Positions 23,241 to 35,681 of a stretch of DNA of 64,000 nucleotides are shown one piece after another. Below the pieces are notes generated by a model. The model was not told where the DNA came from and did no database searches. It saw nothing but the letters and a program-made list of their open reading frames with translations. Each line of letters begins with the position of its first letter. Position 1 is the first letter of the stretch. Source of the DNA: Brachionus koreanus. Its lineage: Eukaryota; Rotifera; Eurotatoria; Ploima; Brachionidae. The stretch spans positions 62,001 through 126,000 of the forward strand of contig PJRA01000549.1 of the NCBI GenBank assembly GCA_016987375.1, given 5' to 3'. The position numbers were made by a program, and so were the translations under genes.

Positions 23241-24350
23241 AAGCATATAGACAGGAATATTTGTTTCTGTCTCTGTCTTGACTCTAGAACTTGGTCCATT
23301 TGACCCTCACGCGTTTCCAAAGTCTAATAACAGTTTATATGTATGCTGCGATCTGCTCCGCTATGAGACCTTAAAATAGAGAAGTGGAGTATTGTCACTG
23401 CTTCATCGTTGCTGGTCCAACCGATAAATAAATCAATAAATTTATCGTTTGGACCAGCTATTTAGAAATCCCTTCCCAAATGACTGTCCACCGCCCCACG
23501 ACTGTACTCATTGGCTTCCATATACCATGACTTAGCCAAATTATTTCCCCTGTTCCTAAAAGTCAACGTATCTATTTACAGAAAGACTGAGATAAACCAC
23601 CAATACTCGTTTTGAGTGATTGGGATCATCTAAAGAAAAACTATCGGACACAATTATATTTATTTATTATAAAAATATTTATTTATTTGTGTTTACTAAT
23701 TTCCAATTGTTACTGAGATAACATTTTTCCATAAGATGAGGTTTATTGGGATCTGATATGAGAACAGCTTCAGTTTTAAAACAGACTTACTAATGTTTAG
23801 TACCCATCTTGCTAGTTTCAATTCGGCCTTAAGCACACCAATTAAATCGTGGTAGAGGTTTTTATGTCGGTGTGTAATAAGCAGATCATCCAGAAGGCCG
23901 TAGGTGTACTTGGCATATCTTTTGATAAACCCTTGAACCACATTTAACAACATTTATTGGATGTAGGGAGCGAAGCAGAGTCCAAAACGCATCAAATTAT
24001 ATTGGATTATATGCTTCTCCTTCGATTCTAGAATTATTTGAATTTTCTGGGGAAAGAAAACTGCGTTAATCTTTGTGTTTCAAGAATTTGCTTGTCTTTT
24101 AAAAGGCAGATATTTTAAAATTCCTCAGTCATAAGGTCCACAAAACCCTGTAGAGATTAAACAGTCGGTTTGTGTCCGTATTCAAAATCAATCGTTGTGG
24201 CGTTGTTAATCGACGATAACGCCAAAGCTGATTTTTGCTTTTGAATTTCAACGATGGCCCGGACATCTTCTGCATCGTTTCCTGTACATTGTTGTTTACT
24301 GCTGTTTCAGCCATGTCGAAGAGAAGAGCAGATATTCGACGCTTCATATT
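23240..24350 (-). mobile_element. Decayed retroelement with a DIRS-like reverse transcriptase
   Basis: The region is clearly less AT-rich than its flanks. On the minus strand 23953-23696 reads KYTYGLLDDLLITHRHKN, then LARWVLNISKSVL. This resembles the YLDDLLI catalytic motif followed by the LGWxLNxxKS block of DIRS/Ngaro-type RTs. Just upstream, RFGLCFAPYIQ resembles the MPFGLSSAP motif. A further open frame at 24347-24129 and less AT-rich sequence down to 23240 probably belong to the same element. Stops and frameshifts interrupt it. A Ty3-type origin is the alternative. Confidence 0.5.
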
Positions 24351-25462
24351 TTTTAAAAGTATTTATAGTATTTCTTTAAATATTTACAGTATATATATCT
24401 AAAAGAAAATTTTAATAAAATTTTTCTAATAATCTAAAATAGAAGCATATGAATATTTAAAACAAATAATTAAAAAAAAGATGTATTAAAATAGTTTATT
24501 CAATTTGAATAATTTAATGCAAATGGAAATTGATGATGATTATAAAATTTGATTGTATTTAATTGTAGTATATAATTGCTCTAACTTATGATGATGATAA
24601 TGCTGCTTTTGCAAAAAGTGAAGCTATGTTTTCAGATAGTTACTCAATGGTAAATTCTGAGAATTAAGATTCTGATTTAAAAAAATAAATTCTATAATTT
24701 GTTATTTAGCATTAAATTATCTCGAAAAGGTTGATCAATAAAAAAAAAACAGTCTTTCTTTGACCGCTCAAGATTTTGAAATCAATGAAAAATAACGTAA
24801 AGTATTGTTTGAACATAGTTCAGATGTAAAATAAAAAGTATAAATAATTCAAAGATGATCAATAAAAAATAATTTTATATCCACCAAATTTTATTTATGT
24901 AATTTTTTTTTTTATTTTATTAAATTATGTGATCATCAAAAATGTGATAAAAAAGTCGATTTTCAAAAACCAGACATGATTTGACTGATAACATATGATC
25001 AAAATTTTTAAAATGATTTATAAAGGCTTTAAGAAGCTGATAAAAATTCTTGAAATGAGTTTGTATTTTGAATTCTAATATTGATATTTTTAATTACGAC
25101 TAATAAAAAAATGATATATTTTAATTTTTTTTTATTATAAAAGATTTTGAATTTTTATTTTAAATCAAAAAAATTCAAATTATTTTAAAATTTAAAATTA
25201 TGCTCAAAAGGGGCATAAAAATTCTTTTGATTCATAATTTTTGAAAGTCACATATAAAAGTTTTTTAAGTTAGTTTTCAAATATAGCTTTAAATTACAAA
25301 TATTGAAATTTTAAAATTTTTTCCGTGCGCACATAACCAAATCGGGTCTTTTATTTCAAAAACTAAATATTTTCAAAAATTTATTAATAAAATTCTCATA
25401 ATAAATAGTTTATGTTAAAAATTAAGGCTTGTGTTTTTTTTTATTTTTGAAAAGATTAAAAT
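24350..25462. other. Intergenic stretch between retroelement and CHID1
   Basis: Very AT-rich. A short open stretch at 24570-24650 (plus, LTYDDDNAAFAKSEAMFSD) is followed by a GT donor-like site, but it has no convincing partner exon and may be a gene relic. Nothing else was recognised. Confidence 0.4.
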
Positions 25463-26632
25463 TTATAATAAATCGTAAAAATAATCTAAACCTTGTCCCA
25501 GTTCCCAAATCGACAGTCCAGTTCCAAGCTCTTTGGCCAGTTCTATTCGACTATGCAATGAACTTAAAGTAGGATAAAAAATAAATGTTTTTTGGTTATT
25601 TTCATTCGAAATTAAAATATGTTCTTTGTATTTGTTTTCCCATTTTAAATTTAATTTGTTATTTTTAATTAATTTTATATAGTCTTTGCCTAAAATTGGT
25701 TCGGGTTCTGATCTTGATTCTCCTTTAGAATTAGTGACAAATTTCATTCCATAAAAGTTTAGACCTAACAAGATTTTTTGTCTATAAAGCGGCTCATCCG
25801 TAAAATATTCAATATTTTCCCGGACCCAATCTATAGGTGCATTAGGACCAATTAATCTTGAATGAGAGTAATAATCATATGTCATCAATGAAAAGCAATC
25901 AATATCATCCTTAAGTAAATCGAAGTCTCTTTTATCAAATAATTTCTCATTTTTCTTCATTATTGGAGGGATAACCAAAATTAATAGTTTATTATGTTTA
26001 TGCAAAGCTTTTGCCAAATCGCTTACTAAATGATTTATATTATTTTTGCCATAACCTGATAATTGCATATAAATTTCCAAAACAAATCCATTAAATTGAA
26101 AATCAAGTGATTTTGAAACCAGCATTTTGGCTAGTGAATCTATTTCCTCTTCGTTATTAAAAAGAGCATGTAAATCTTCCATTTTAAGTTTTTCAAATAG
26201 GATTCTTGGTACTAAAAGAGATGTTTGGTTTGATTTTTTTTTTACATTTTTGATCCACTTCATATCTATATCATGGGTGCCAGACAACTGATAATTTTTA
26301 GGCCCAACTCGCTGAATCTGGAGCCATACCGGAGATATAAAGTCAAATTTGTTGGCAAATACTTTGGCAACATCGTATCCACGTGCATTCCACGGTGTCA
26401 CATAACCAAGAACTTTGTTTTCAAAGTTTTTCATATTCTTGCATTTATCACAGTAAATTGCATGATTTTTTATTATTTCATCGAGTTCAATCTCATTCTT
26501 CACTAATCCACGCTCTTCAACACTCACTGCAGCAGGTTTTACCTTTTTTGCTTTTTTTTTTTCATCAGATGTAAGGGTTGATGACACAATAAAAAGCATA
26601 GAAAACAAAAGCAAAAAATTGAAATTATTCAT
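25463..26632 (-). CDS. CHID1: Chitinase domain-containing protein 1 homolog
   Basis: CHID1 (SI-CLP) is a secreted or lysosomal GH18-fold protein that binds glycans but lacks chitinase activity. The gene is one uninterrupted exon of 389 residues (human 393). A signal peptide is visible (NNFNFLLLFSMLFIVSS). It is followed by a Lys-rich segment and the GH18 barrel (VLGYVTPWNARGYDVAKVFA, FDFISPVWLQI, CFSLMTYDYYS, ILLGLNFYGM, TGLSIWELGQGLDYFYDLL). The catalytic DxxDxDxE strand of true chitinases is replaced by FNGFVLEIYMQL, as in other CHID1 proteins, so hydrolysis is not expected. The lack of introns is unusual in this window and may mean retroposition, but the frame is intact. Confidence 0.93.
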   Translation of the reverse strand: MNNFNFLLLFSMLFIVSSTLTSDEKKKAKKVKPAAVSVEERGLVKNEIELDEIIKNHAIYCDKCKNMKNFENKVLGYVTPWNARGYDVAKVFANKFDFISPVWLQIQRVGPKNYQLSGTHDIDMKWIKNVKKKSNQTSLLVPRILFEKLKMEDLHALFNNEEEIDSLAKMLVSKSLDFQFNGFVLEIYMQLSGYGKNNINHLVSDLAKALHKHNKLLILVIPPIMKKNEKLFDKRDFDLLKDDIDCFSLMTYDYYSHSRLIGPNAPIDWVRENIEYFTDEPLYRQKILLGLNFYGMKFVTNSKGESRSEPEPILGKDYIKLIKNNKLNLKWENKYKEHILISNENNQKTFIFYPTLSSLHSRIELAKELGTGLSIWELGQGLDYFYDLL

Positions 26633-27246
26633 CTTTTAGAAATTAGCATTATTAAAATTACTTTTTGTATTTGAAAGTTAAATTTTAGTAATAATTAGCC
26701 AATTTAGTTAGTAATGGTAAATTTTAAATTAACTTTTTTTTTTAAATTATTGATTTAAAAATTTGTATTGTTAAAGAATTTCTTAGTTCAAATAATTTTG
26801 AATTCCATTTTTTTGTGTGTCAACTTTTTTAAAATAATTATAATATAATTTAAAAAAAAAAAGAAAACAATTTCAATACTAATGGATTTAGTCTTAGTTT
26901 CTAAGGATACACGACATACTTTGGACTATTATATTACTTTAGAAATAGAACATTCATTTAATAAGCAATTATTTTATTTTATTGATTTATTCTGTTTCTA
27001 CTTGAATATTTTTTTGTTTAGGAAGTAAAAAAATGAAAAAATAAAAAAGTGAAAAAAGTTTCTATTAATAATATTTTTTGTGTCTTTTTACCTTTTATAA
27101 TACTTTCATTAGAACTTAGGGAAAATTTAATTCAACTTTATTTTATGAAAATTTTTATAAATTTATTATTTTTAGTAATTTATTTTTGATTTATTTTGAA
27201 TGATAAACTAATAAGATAAAATTAAAAATAAAATAAAATAAAAAGT
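26633..27246. other. Divergent intergenic region between CHID1 and SLC35E3
   Basis: AT-rich sequence between two head-to-head genes. It should carry both promoters, but no element stands out. Confidence 0.45.
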
Positions 27247-28935
27247 ATGTCTCTTGCTGAGAAATTGAACGTAATTACGAGCCTTTCGCTCAATTTTTTT
27301 ACATCGATCGCCATTATACAAGTCAATAAATACATATATATAAACTACAAATTTCCGAATATGGGACTTACTTGTATTCATTTTCTAATAACATTCCTGG
27401 GTCTATTGATATGCAGTTTATTCGGTATTTTTCAAATAGTAAAAGTTCCAATCATCAAAATGATTCCTATGTCAATAACATTCTGCGGTTTTGTCGCTTT
27501 GACAAACTACTCTCTTGAATACAACACAATTGGAACCTATCAATGTTTAAAAGCTCTTACAACACCAGGTGTTATGATTATTTCTTTTAATTTTTACAGC
27601 CATATTTATTCAAACAAAGTAATCTTGTCAATTTTGCCTGTTTTATTTGGAGTTGTTTTTAACTCGATCTATGATCTGAAATTCAACTTTTTAGGCTTTC
27701 TTCTAGGCTTATCAGCTGCTAGTATTACCTCTCTTTACCAAGTGGTAATTTCAAAAAAAATATTTAAAAATAAAATTCCTAATTTTTCAAAAAGTGGATT
27801 GGCGAGAAGCAAAAAGAATTAAAGATAAATGCACTTCAACTATTGACGTATCAAGCACCTCTTTCGGCATTTTTTCTCATGTTAATCATACCATTTTTTG
27901 AACCATTGTATGGACCTACTGGATTATTCAAGCTTGACAGATCTCCTACTGAATGGGTAAATTGATCTTTTTTGTAATAAAAATCTATTTTATGTTTAGT
28001 TAGTTATTGTGATGTCTGGTGTAATTGCTTTTGGAGTTAACATTACAATTTATTGGATTATTGGTATTACATCAGCTTTGACGTATTATTGCATTTTTTG
28101 AAAAAAAAACCTAATTAATTATTTTAAATTTAGTTACAATATGAGTGGTAATTTGAAATTTATTACCACTATTGTAGTTGGATCAATTTTGTTTCATGAT
28201 CCGATGAAACTTCAGCAAATGGTGTCAATTATAATGGTAACCATAGGTAAATAGCCATGTTTTTAATTTTATTGACAAAAATACTAAAATAGAAATTCTT
28301 CTTTTATTCAAAAATATAGTTTCAAAGCTCTGCAACTTTTTTAATCACTAAAATTTATAAAAATCGAAACAAGAATCAATAATAGAGTTGTTTTGTTTAA
28401 TGTATATTGTGCATAGTTTAATAGTATTTTTTTGTATTATTTGATCTACAGTAGATTTTTGGCTTTGAAATAAAAAAAAAAAACAGACATATGTAATTGT
28501 TCATAATTTAGACACTACAAACGGAAAAAAACACCGATCCTGATCAAGGGGGTCCCAAACCATTCGAAATTTCCGACTCCTTCCTTCTTAAATGCCATTT
28601 GATGTTTGTATCGGATCGTTTGATTCCCGTTTTTCATTTTGTTTTTAAATAAACGAGTTTAATATCGTCTAAATTATGAACGATCATACAAACCTATTCT
28701 TGTTTTTTATTCCAAATAAAAAAAAAACTTCTGTATATTTCAAAAATAAAAAATTAAATTTTAAGAATTTTATAAACTACCTAAATATTTTGGTAATTTT
28801 CTTAAAATTTTCATTAAAGGTCTTGTATTATACTCCTACTTTCGTTTGAAAGAAACTGAACAAGAAAAAGCTAAAGCGTCTCTTGAAGCTCCCAAGACTG
28901 AAGAAGAAGAGTCTCTAGTAGAACAAGCAAACTGA
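27247..28935 (+). CDS. SLC35E3: Solute carrier family 35 member E3-like transporter
   Basis: This belongs to the triose-phosphate/nucleotide-sugar transporter superfamily and is probably a Golgi or endomembrane protein. The substrate of E3 is unknown. Five exons join in phase: 27247-27744, 27795-27956, 28000-28082, 28134-28246 and 28820-28935, giving 323 residues (human 313). The sequence aligns throughout with the family: NKYIYINYKFPNMGLTCIHF, SITFCGFVALTNYSLEYNTI, FNSIYDLKFNFLGF, LLTYQAPLS, GVIAFGVNITIYWIIG, YNMSGNLKF. About ten hydrophobic segments are visible. The cytosolic tail is acidic and ends EEEESLVEQAN. Intron 4 (28247-28819) contains a MITE. AATAAA lies at 29016. The next gene starts about 310 bases downstream on the same strand. 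Confidence 0.92.
28499..28681. mobile_element. MITE-like element in an SLC35E3 intron
   Basis: GTTCATAATTTAGAC at 28499-28513 is repeated as its exact reverse complement at 28667-28681, which gives 15-base perfect terminal inverted repeats around 183 bases. Weaker symmetry continues inward. The interior is GC-richer than the intron around it and contains no open frame. I could not define a target-site duplication with confidence. Confidence 0.7.
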
Positions 28936-29244
28936 TATCAATTAAATCAATATTATTTCATAATTTTTAGTTTTTTTTTATTATATTTTGTCAAGACTTA
29001 AATTCATGGCAAAAAAATAAAATTTTAAAAAATTATATTTTATTTCATCATTGCAAATAAAAATTGCAAATTTTTTAACTACTAATTTCAAGTTATATAC
29101 TAGCTTATTATTTCACATGCTTAAAAAAAGTGTTGAATTAATTCAATAAAAAAATTTTTGCTCGAAAAATACTTCAAACTATTTCATACTAATTTTTTTT
29201 TAAATAATTGATCTAAAAGATTATCAAATTGGTTTAAAATTAGA

Positions 29245-31053
29245 ATGACTGATTTGAACAACGAAATATTAGAATATATTGATAAACACGATTCGTTGAA
29301 TACACTCGAATATGCCAATGTTCAGAGTCTAGATCATCAAAAAGTCATAGGAGCTATTAAAAGTTTACAAACTAATGAAGGGGTAATAAGACAAATAAAC
29401 TTAAATTTCATTTAGTTAATTCAAATTTCCTAAGTTATTAAAAGCTGAGCAAAAATCAACCAAATCGTTTGTTCTCAACGATGAAGCACAGCATATTGTA
29501 AAACATGGAAGTCATGAAGCTGTCATTTTTGGCTTGATCCCAGAAACAGGTATTTTACAAAGTGAATTGATGGTAATTTTTCCTTGAAAAAATGTTTTGA
29601 AATAATATTTACTAAATATCAGAGTTTACCAAACGCTAAATTGGGTTTTAGCAAAGCTATGGCAAATGGATGGGTTCAAGTGGATAAGAAAAATGCTGAT
29701 GGACCAAAGGTTACAAAAAAAGTTGCTACTATAAATGATGAAGTTAAGGATATATTAACCAAAGTTCAAAGTTTAAACTTATCTGATGTAAATGAAAAAT
29801 CGATTCAAGATCTTAAAAAAAGAAAATTAATCAGTGAAGTGTAGATATCTTTCTTTAAAAAATATATATATTAATTTACTTAATAAAATCTACTGCAATA
29901 GAACCATCAATAGCTTTTTGGTTTCCAAAGGAGATAAATTTTCTACTAAATTAGAAAAACCAGAAAAAGAATTAACAGCTGAAATGCTCATAGGGTAATT
30001 TTATATATTTAAAAAATATTTGTTTTATAATTTTCTAAAGAGACATATGGAAAACAAAAAAATTTAAAGAATACAATTTGGATGCTTTAGGAACTGTTCC
30101 AGATGGTGGACATTTGCATCCACTTCAAAAAGTTAGAACTGAAATTAGAAAAATTTTCTTAGAAATGGGGTAAAATAATATTAACTTTTAACCCTTCATG
30201 AATAAAAATAATCTAGATTTAATGAAATGCCAACTAACAATTATATTGAGAACAGTTTTTGGAATTTCGATGCTCTTTTTCAGCCTCAACAACATCCTGC
30301 TCGAGATGCTCATGACACTTTTTTCATGTCTGATCCAGCAATAAGCACCAAATTCCCAATGGATTATCTCGAGAGAGTTAAACAAACGCACATTAATGGT
30401 GGTGGTTACGGCTCTCAAGGCTACAAGTATGACTGGAAAATAGAAGAAGCTCAAAAGAATATTTTGAGAACTCATACAACAGCAGTTAGTGCACGTATGC
30501 TATACAAACTAGCCCAAAATGTAAAAGCTCATAATTTATAAAAAAAAAAAAACTGAAACTTAGAATCATTTTTTTAAACTTATAGAATGGTTTCAAACCA
30601 ACAAAATATTTTTCAATAGACAAAGTTTTCAGAAACGAAACATTAGATGCAACTCATTTGGCTGAATTTCATCAGATTGAAGGAGTTATTGCTGATTATG
30701 ATTTAACTTTAGGAGATCTAATTGGAATTTTACACGAATTTTTCAGTAAACTCGGCATGACGGAGTTAAGATTTAAACCAGCTTATAATCCATATACAGA
30801 GCCTAGTATGGAAGTGTTTGCATTTCATAAAGGGCTAAACAAATGGGTTGAAATTGGTAATTCGGGAGTTTTTAGACCTGAGATGTTAGAGCCGATGAAC
30901 TTGCCGAAAAATGTATCTGTAATTGCTTGGGGTTTATCGTTAGAAAGACCCACCATGATAAAATATGGCATCAATAATATTAGAGACTTGGTAGGACACA
31001 AAGTCAACTTAAAAATGGTGTACGATAATCCTATATGCCGTATAAGCAAATAG
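29245..31053 (+). CDS. FARSA: Phenylalanine--tRNA ligase alpha subunit, cytosolic
   Basis: The alpha subunit carries the catalytic core of the cytosolic (alpha-beta)2 enzyme that charges tRNA-Phe. Seven exons join in phase: 29245-29382, 29435-29572, 29623-29840, 29902-29994, 30041-30169, 30217-30520 and 30586-31053, giving 495 residues (human 508). The N-terminal winged-helix DNA/tRNA-binding repeats come first ([31 protein letters not shown]). The class II core follows: [34 protein letters not shown], motif 2 [19 protein letters not shown], and motif 3 [20 protein letters not shown]. All blocks are well conserved and uninterrupted. AATAAA lies at 31078. Confidence 0.97.
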
Positions 31054-33079
31054 GCAATCTAATTTGTCATTTGATTAAATAAAATCTAATTAAGATTCAA
31101 AAAATTTAATTTGTAAACTTTTGAAACAAAATTTCCCAAGAATAGTTACTAAAATAATATAAAAAGGAGATATGCGCAATTAGATAATAATAAAAATTAG
31201 ATAACTATATTTAAAGAGTCAAAATTTTGAGATTATTGAAAAATTTAAAATAATATTTTTCATCATTTTGTTTATTCATGGAAAGACAACTAGAATTTGT
31301 TTGTTAGCTAATTCAATTTACTTAGCATTTTTTAGTTTTTTTAATTTCGGTCTACACTCACCGTAAAATATACAAAAGCTCTTGATATTGTCTTTTTTTT
31401 ATAAATCAAAATTTACTAAAATAAAAACCAGAATTTCTAAAAGTTACAAGTCTTAAAACAAGTCTTGAACTTAAAAATGTTTAATTTTAAAAGTCAATGT
31501 CTTGTTGGAAAGCATTTTAAAAAGTACAAGTCACGACTTGGAGATGACTTCAAATGGCTTTTTTAAAAAGTCTTTAAAATTTTTATAATATAAATATGAA
31601 TCTTCAAAGGCAAAAACTTGATTCTTAAAACTTAATCTTAACATTTTTGAAAAATTTAAAAAGTACAAATCATAAAATTTGACTAATGATTGATTTCTAA
31701 TGATTGATTATTTTCGTAATGTTTATGAAATATTTTTTTTGTTTAAAAAAAAAGTAATTTAAAAAAGTATAAAAAATATAAAATAGTATTTTAAAATAAA
31801 ATAATTTATTTAAAATATCATTTCAAAACCATTCGGGGAACGCACGTGTGAGTGATGGATTAAGTCAAATAATTCTTAAACTAAAAATGCAAAATTGCAA
31901 TTTTGATTAATATAAAGATATTGGGCATTCAAATAAAATTGTTTAAAAATCAAAACGACAATAATTTTTTTTTTAAACACTTATTAATTAGAATCGTTAA
32001 TAAATTTAAAGGTTTTTGAATGATTGTGTAAGTTCAGTTCTTGCCAACATGGACTATTCATTTATTTCATAAGTTAAATAAATTGAATCAAAAAATATTT
32101 TTTTATTTAAAAATAAATACCAAAGCTCTTTGAATTTAAAATTTCATAGCTAAGATTATCTTATTATAAAAAAGTAATTTTTTATTTTTCTAAATTTCAA
32201 TCGGTTGTATGAAAAATATTTTTTTGGTTCAGTTTTTGTATGCCTTATTTAATCACTTTATCAGTTTCTAATAAATGGTCCTATAACTAAGATCTACCAT
32301 TCTGAAAATTAATAACTTTTTAAGTAGTTTATCTATGAAATATGATTAAATCAATTTCAAGTGTCATCGTTATTAAAATTAATATTTTTTATTATCTTTA
32401 TCACTTTTAATATTTAAATTTGATATTTATCCTGATTTCTAATTGACGCTTTAATTAACTATCTTTTAATAAAAATGTTTTAATTAAAACGTCTGACTAA
32501 ACAACATACCCAGAAATCACTTCAAAACCCTTAAGATTCTTTCCAATGAATTCAAAAATCTTTTTAACTTAAACTTTTGAAGACAATAAATGCTGATAAT
32601 CATATATACTCTGTTCAGTATGCTAAATTCTTATTATTTTAGTCATTTGAAAAAAAGACAGGTCTCGAAGAATAAATAATTGCAAAATTTTTAGGCCATT
32701 TTAATAAAACTCTCAAAAAAAAAACTAAAGTAAAATCAAATTTTACATTTTTTATTATTACTTTACTAAAGTTTTGCAAGTTTTTTTAAGATATAAAAAA
32801 ATAAAAATTATTTAAAAAGCGTCAATCGTTTTTTATGTTTTACCAAATGATGCCCTAAACTTTTTACAGCACAATTCGAGTAATTGAATAAAAAATTTAA
32901 AATAAAGTGAAAAAAAATTCGATTAAAAATATTCATCTAATTTTTTTTTTTGAAAATTAAATTTATTTCGGTTTTAGAAATATTAATTTATATAAAATAC
33001 TTAAAAAATTAAATTAATTGAAATATTCTCATTTTTAGACAACTTGTTCGGAAGGAGAAACAACTAGAATGCAACTGAA
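31054..33079. other. Convergent intergenic region between FARSA and SLC6
   Basis: Two kb of AT-rich sequence between two converging genes. ACAAGTC and related short words recur at 31450-31680, without a clear repeat unit. There is no exon or named element. Confidence 0.5.
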
Positions 33080-35681
33080 TTAGTATATGAAATTTTTATA
33101 AACAAAATTACTATTTTTTCGAGTACTAGTCAATGAAAACATATTTTCTCGTTGAGCTTCTTTATTTTGAGCTTCTTTTTTCTTGTTAAATCTGTTCCTT
33201 GTTGCATAGTAATCCTCAGTTGGCTCAATTAATTTTCTCTTTAAAAAATCGAGTTTTAGCTTTTCTAATTAAAAAAACTGAAAAAAAATTTTTACGTAAT
33301 TTTTCCCATCTTTGTGCTTAAGTATGAATTGATAAATAGCACATACTGGGATCGCACTAATTGGAATGGCTACAATTATCCAGCCAATAGCTACAGAATA
33401 GCTTGGATAAAGATTACCATTCAAACTAATTGGATCACTTGGAAGTATTATTGTTGCCACTATTATAACCTTAAAAAAATATTTAGTCCTTTTAATCATG
33501 AAAAATTTGTTCACTAACAAATAAAATGATTGGGGTAATGAATTTCCAACTAATAATCCAAATCATCCAGAATGATTTTGATTTTTTACCAACCATGCAT
33601 TCAATATCGTCTATAAAACGATCAGTTCCTTTAATTATTATAAATATTATAAATAAAATGTAACAGTTGCTAAAATTATTTACCATAAATCCAAGGCACT
33701 ACAATTACCTGAAGTAATCCTACAACTAGAAGAGGATATCCAGCAACAACTGTGTCAATTAAATTTAGAACATACAAACCGCCCTTGGTGATGAATTACA
33801 GTTAATTAATCAAAATTTCATCTTTGAACCTTACTCTTGTAACCATAGTTAGAGCACAGAAAAAGTAAACGATTACAATTATTAAACGAGCTCCAAGATT
33901 TTTTGCTTTTGTATTAATTTTATTTTTAAAAATGTCCACTGCTGTTGACATTACAGATTCCATTATTGAAAATTCGGATCCAAAACCAAGTGCCAACATC
34001 ATTATAAAAAATAGAAAACTAAAAAACGGAGCTGCACTTCCCATCAAACTAAGTCCTTCTGGATAGACAACAAAAGCAAGTTCTGGACCTTGAGCAGCTA
34101 CTTCACTAAATGAACTTACACATTTTGTAATGTACATGTGTCCCAAAACAGTGAATATTGCAAAACCTTTACAATTTTTTATTAGTTAATTTAAACATTA
34201 ATTTAAACTTAACCGACCAGCATAAAATCCAGTTAGGCAATCTAATATTGGAACTAACAATGAGTCTCTAAGTAAATTATTGTTAAACGCATTAAAGCTG
34301 CTCATTGATATAAGACCACCAGTACATGCAGATAAGGCGTAAAATACTTGTACAGTTGCGTCTTTCCATAGTTCTGGATCTCCCAATTTCGTGGCATTAA
34401 AGCTTCCTACATAAAATTTAATTCCTTCATTAGCTCCATCTAATAAAGCTCCACGAATAACCAAAATGGTTAACATTACATATGGAAAAGTCGATGTAAA
34501 GTAAGAAATTTTTCCTAAAGATTGAACACCTTTTGCCAAAGCGACATAAACAAAAAACCATGCTAGAATGAGAGCTAAGACCAAATGAAGTACAAGTCCG
34601 TCAAGATTTTGAATTCCGTCTGAAATTTCTAGCACCTTATCACTAAAAAAAATTATAAATCTAAGAGCTGATAAAAAACTCATTTTCTTACTAAAAATAA
34701 ACTTCACTTGGAGATCGAATCGTTACTAAATAGAAAATTGACTAATTAAAAAAGCTAATTTTTTAAACTTAATTGTTCAATATTCTTGAATCAAGATGTT
34801 TTTTTAAAATAACTAACTAAAATTTTTAAATAGTGGCAAAATAGAAATTAGAATAGAAACTAGTTAAATTTGAAAAATTATTTCAAATAATTACAAAATA
34901 GCCTGATATGTGAGTATTGAACAACCTTGATTTTCTAGAAATTACTATTTTTAGAGGTAAAAGGATACAGTTCATCTTTACAATCGCTAGACAAATTTTG
35001 CCTCTTAAAACAATCAAATTCACCATTGCAATCAGCCCATGGAAGCTCAGATCTAATTGAAAATACCAAATAATACAAGCAATAAGCAATGATAACATTG
35101 TAATAGAATCCGATAAAAGCATTAATTATTATAGCTGCATATCCGACGCCTTGAGAAATTGGTACCATTTTTTCAAAAGCATGCGATGGCGAAAGACCAC
35201 TAAATTGTCCCATTGAAGTTTCCAAAAAAAATGTTGGAATTCCAACAAGGAAAAGCATGAGAAAAAATGGAATCAAAAAAGGAGCACCACCATGCTTAAA
35301 AACCAAAAATGGAAATCTCCACACATTTCCAAGACCGACAGCATATCCAATTACTGTCAATATAAATTCTACTGGATTACCGAATTGAGCTCTTTCCTTT
35401 TGATAAAATAAAATAAAAAAAAAATTTTTACAAATTTTTACAAACCATTTTGGTGGTAGTTTTAAAAATGGTCTTAGTTTATGTTTTATAAGATTTTATT
35501 TAAGTTTAAGTAAAAATAAGGATTGTGTGAGGATTGGTAAAAAACGTTTTTTCTTTGAAGACTTAATATTTTTTTATTAAAGTTAAGTTTAATTTAAAAA
35601 AAAAATCAAAAAAATAAAATCAAAGTAATTTTATGACCATTTTAAAACTAAAAAAAAGAAACTTACAGGTTCTGTTGTCAT
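33080..35681 (-). CDS. Sodium- and chloride-dependent SLC6 transporter, amino-acid/glycine type
   Basis: This is a plasma-membrane neurotransmitter:sodium symporter with twelve predicted TM helices. Nine exons join in phase: 35681-35667, 35396-34946, 34725-34692, 34642-34218, 34166-33835, 33783-33684, 33628-33519, 33469-33296 and 33238-33080, giving 599 residues. TM1 has GYAVGLGNVWRFP. Gly stands where monoamine transporters have Asp, so the substrate is probably an amino acid. TM3 has GFYYNVIIAYCLYYL. TM6 has FYALSACTGGLISMSSFN. Loop 2 is short, with the conserved disulfide Cys pair (ADCNGEFDC) and NLS and NIT glycosylation sequons. The best overall match in memory is the glycine/neutral amino acid group, and the exact substrate is open. 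The first coding exon is only five codons. Confidence 0.9.
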
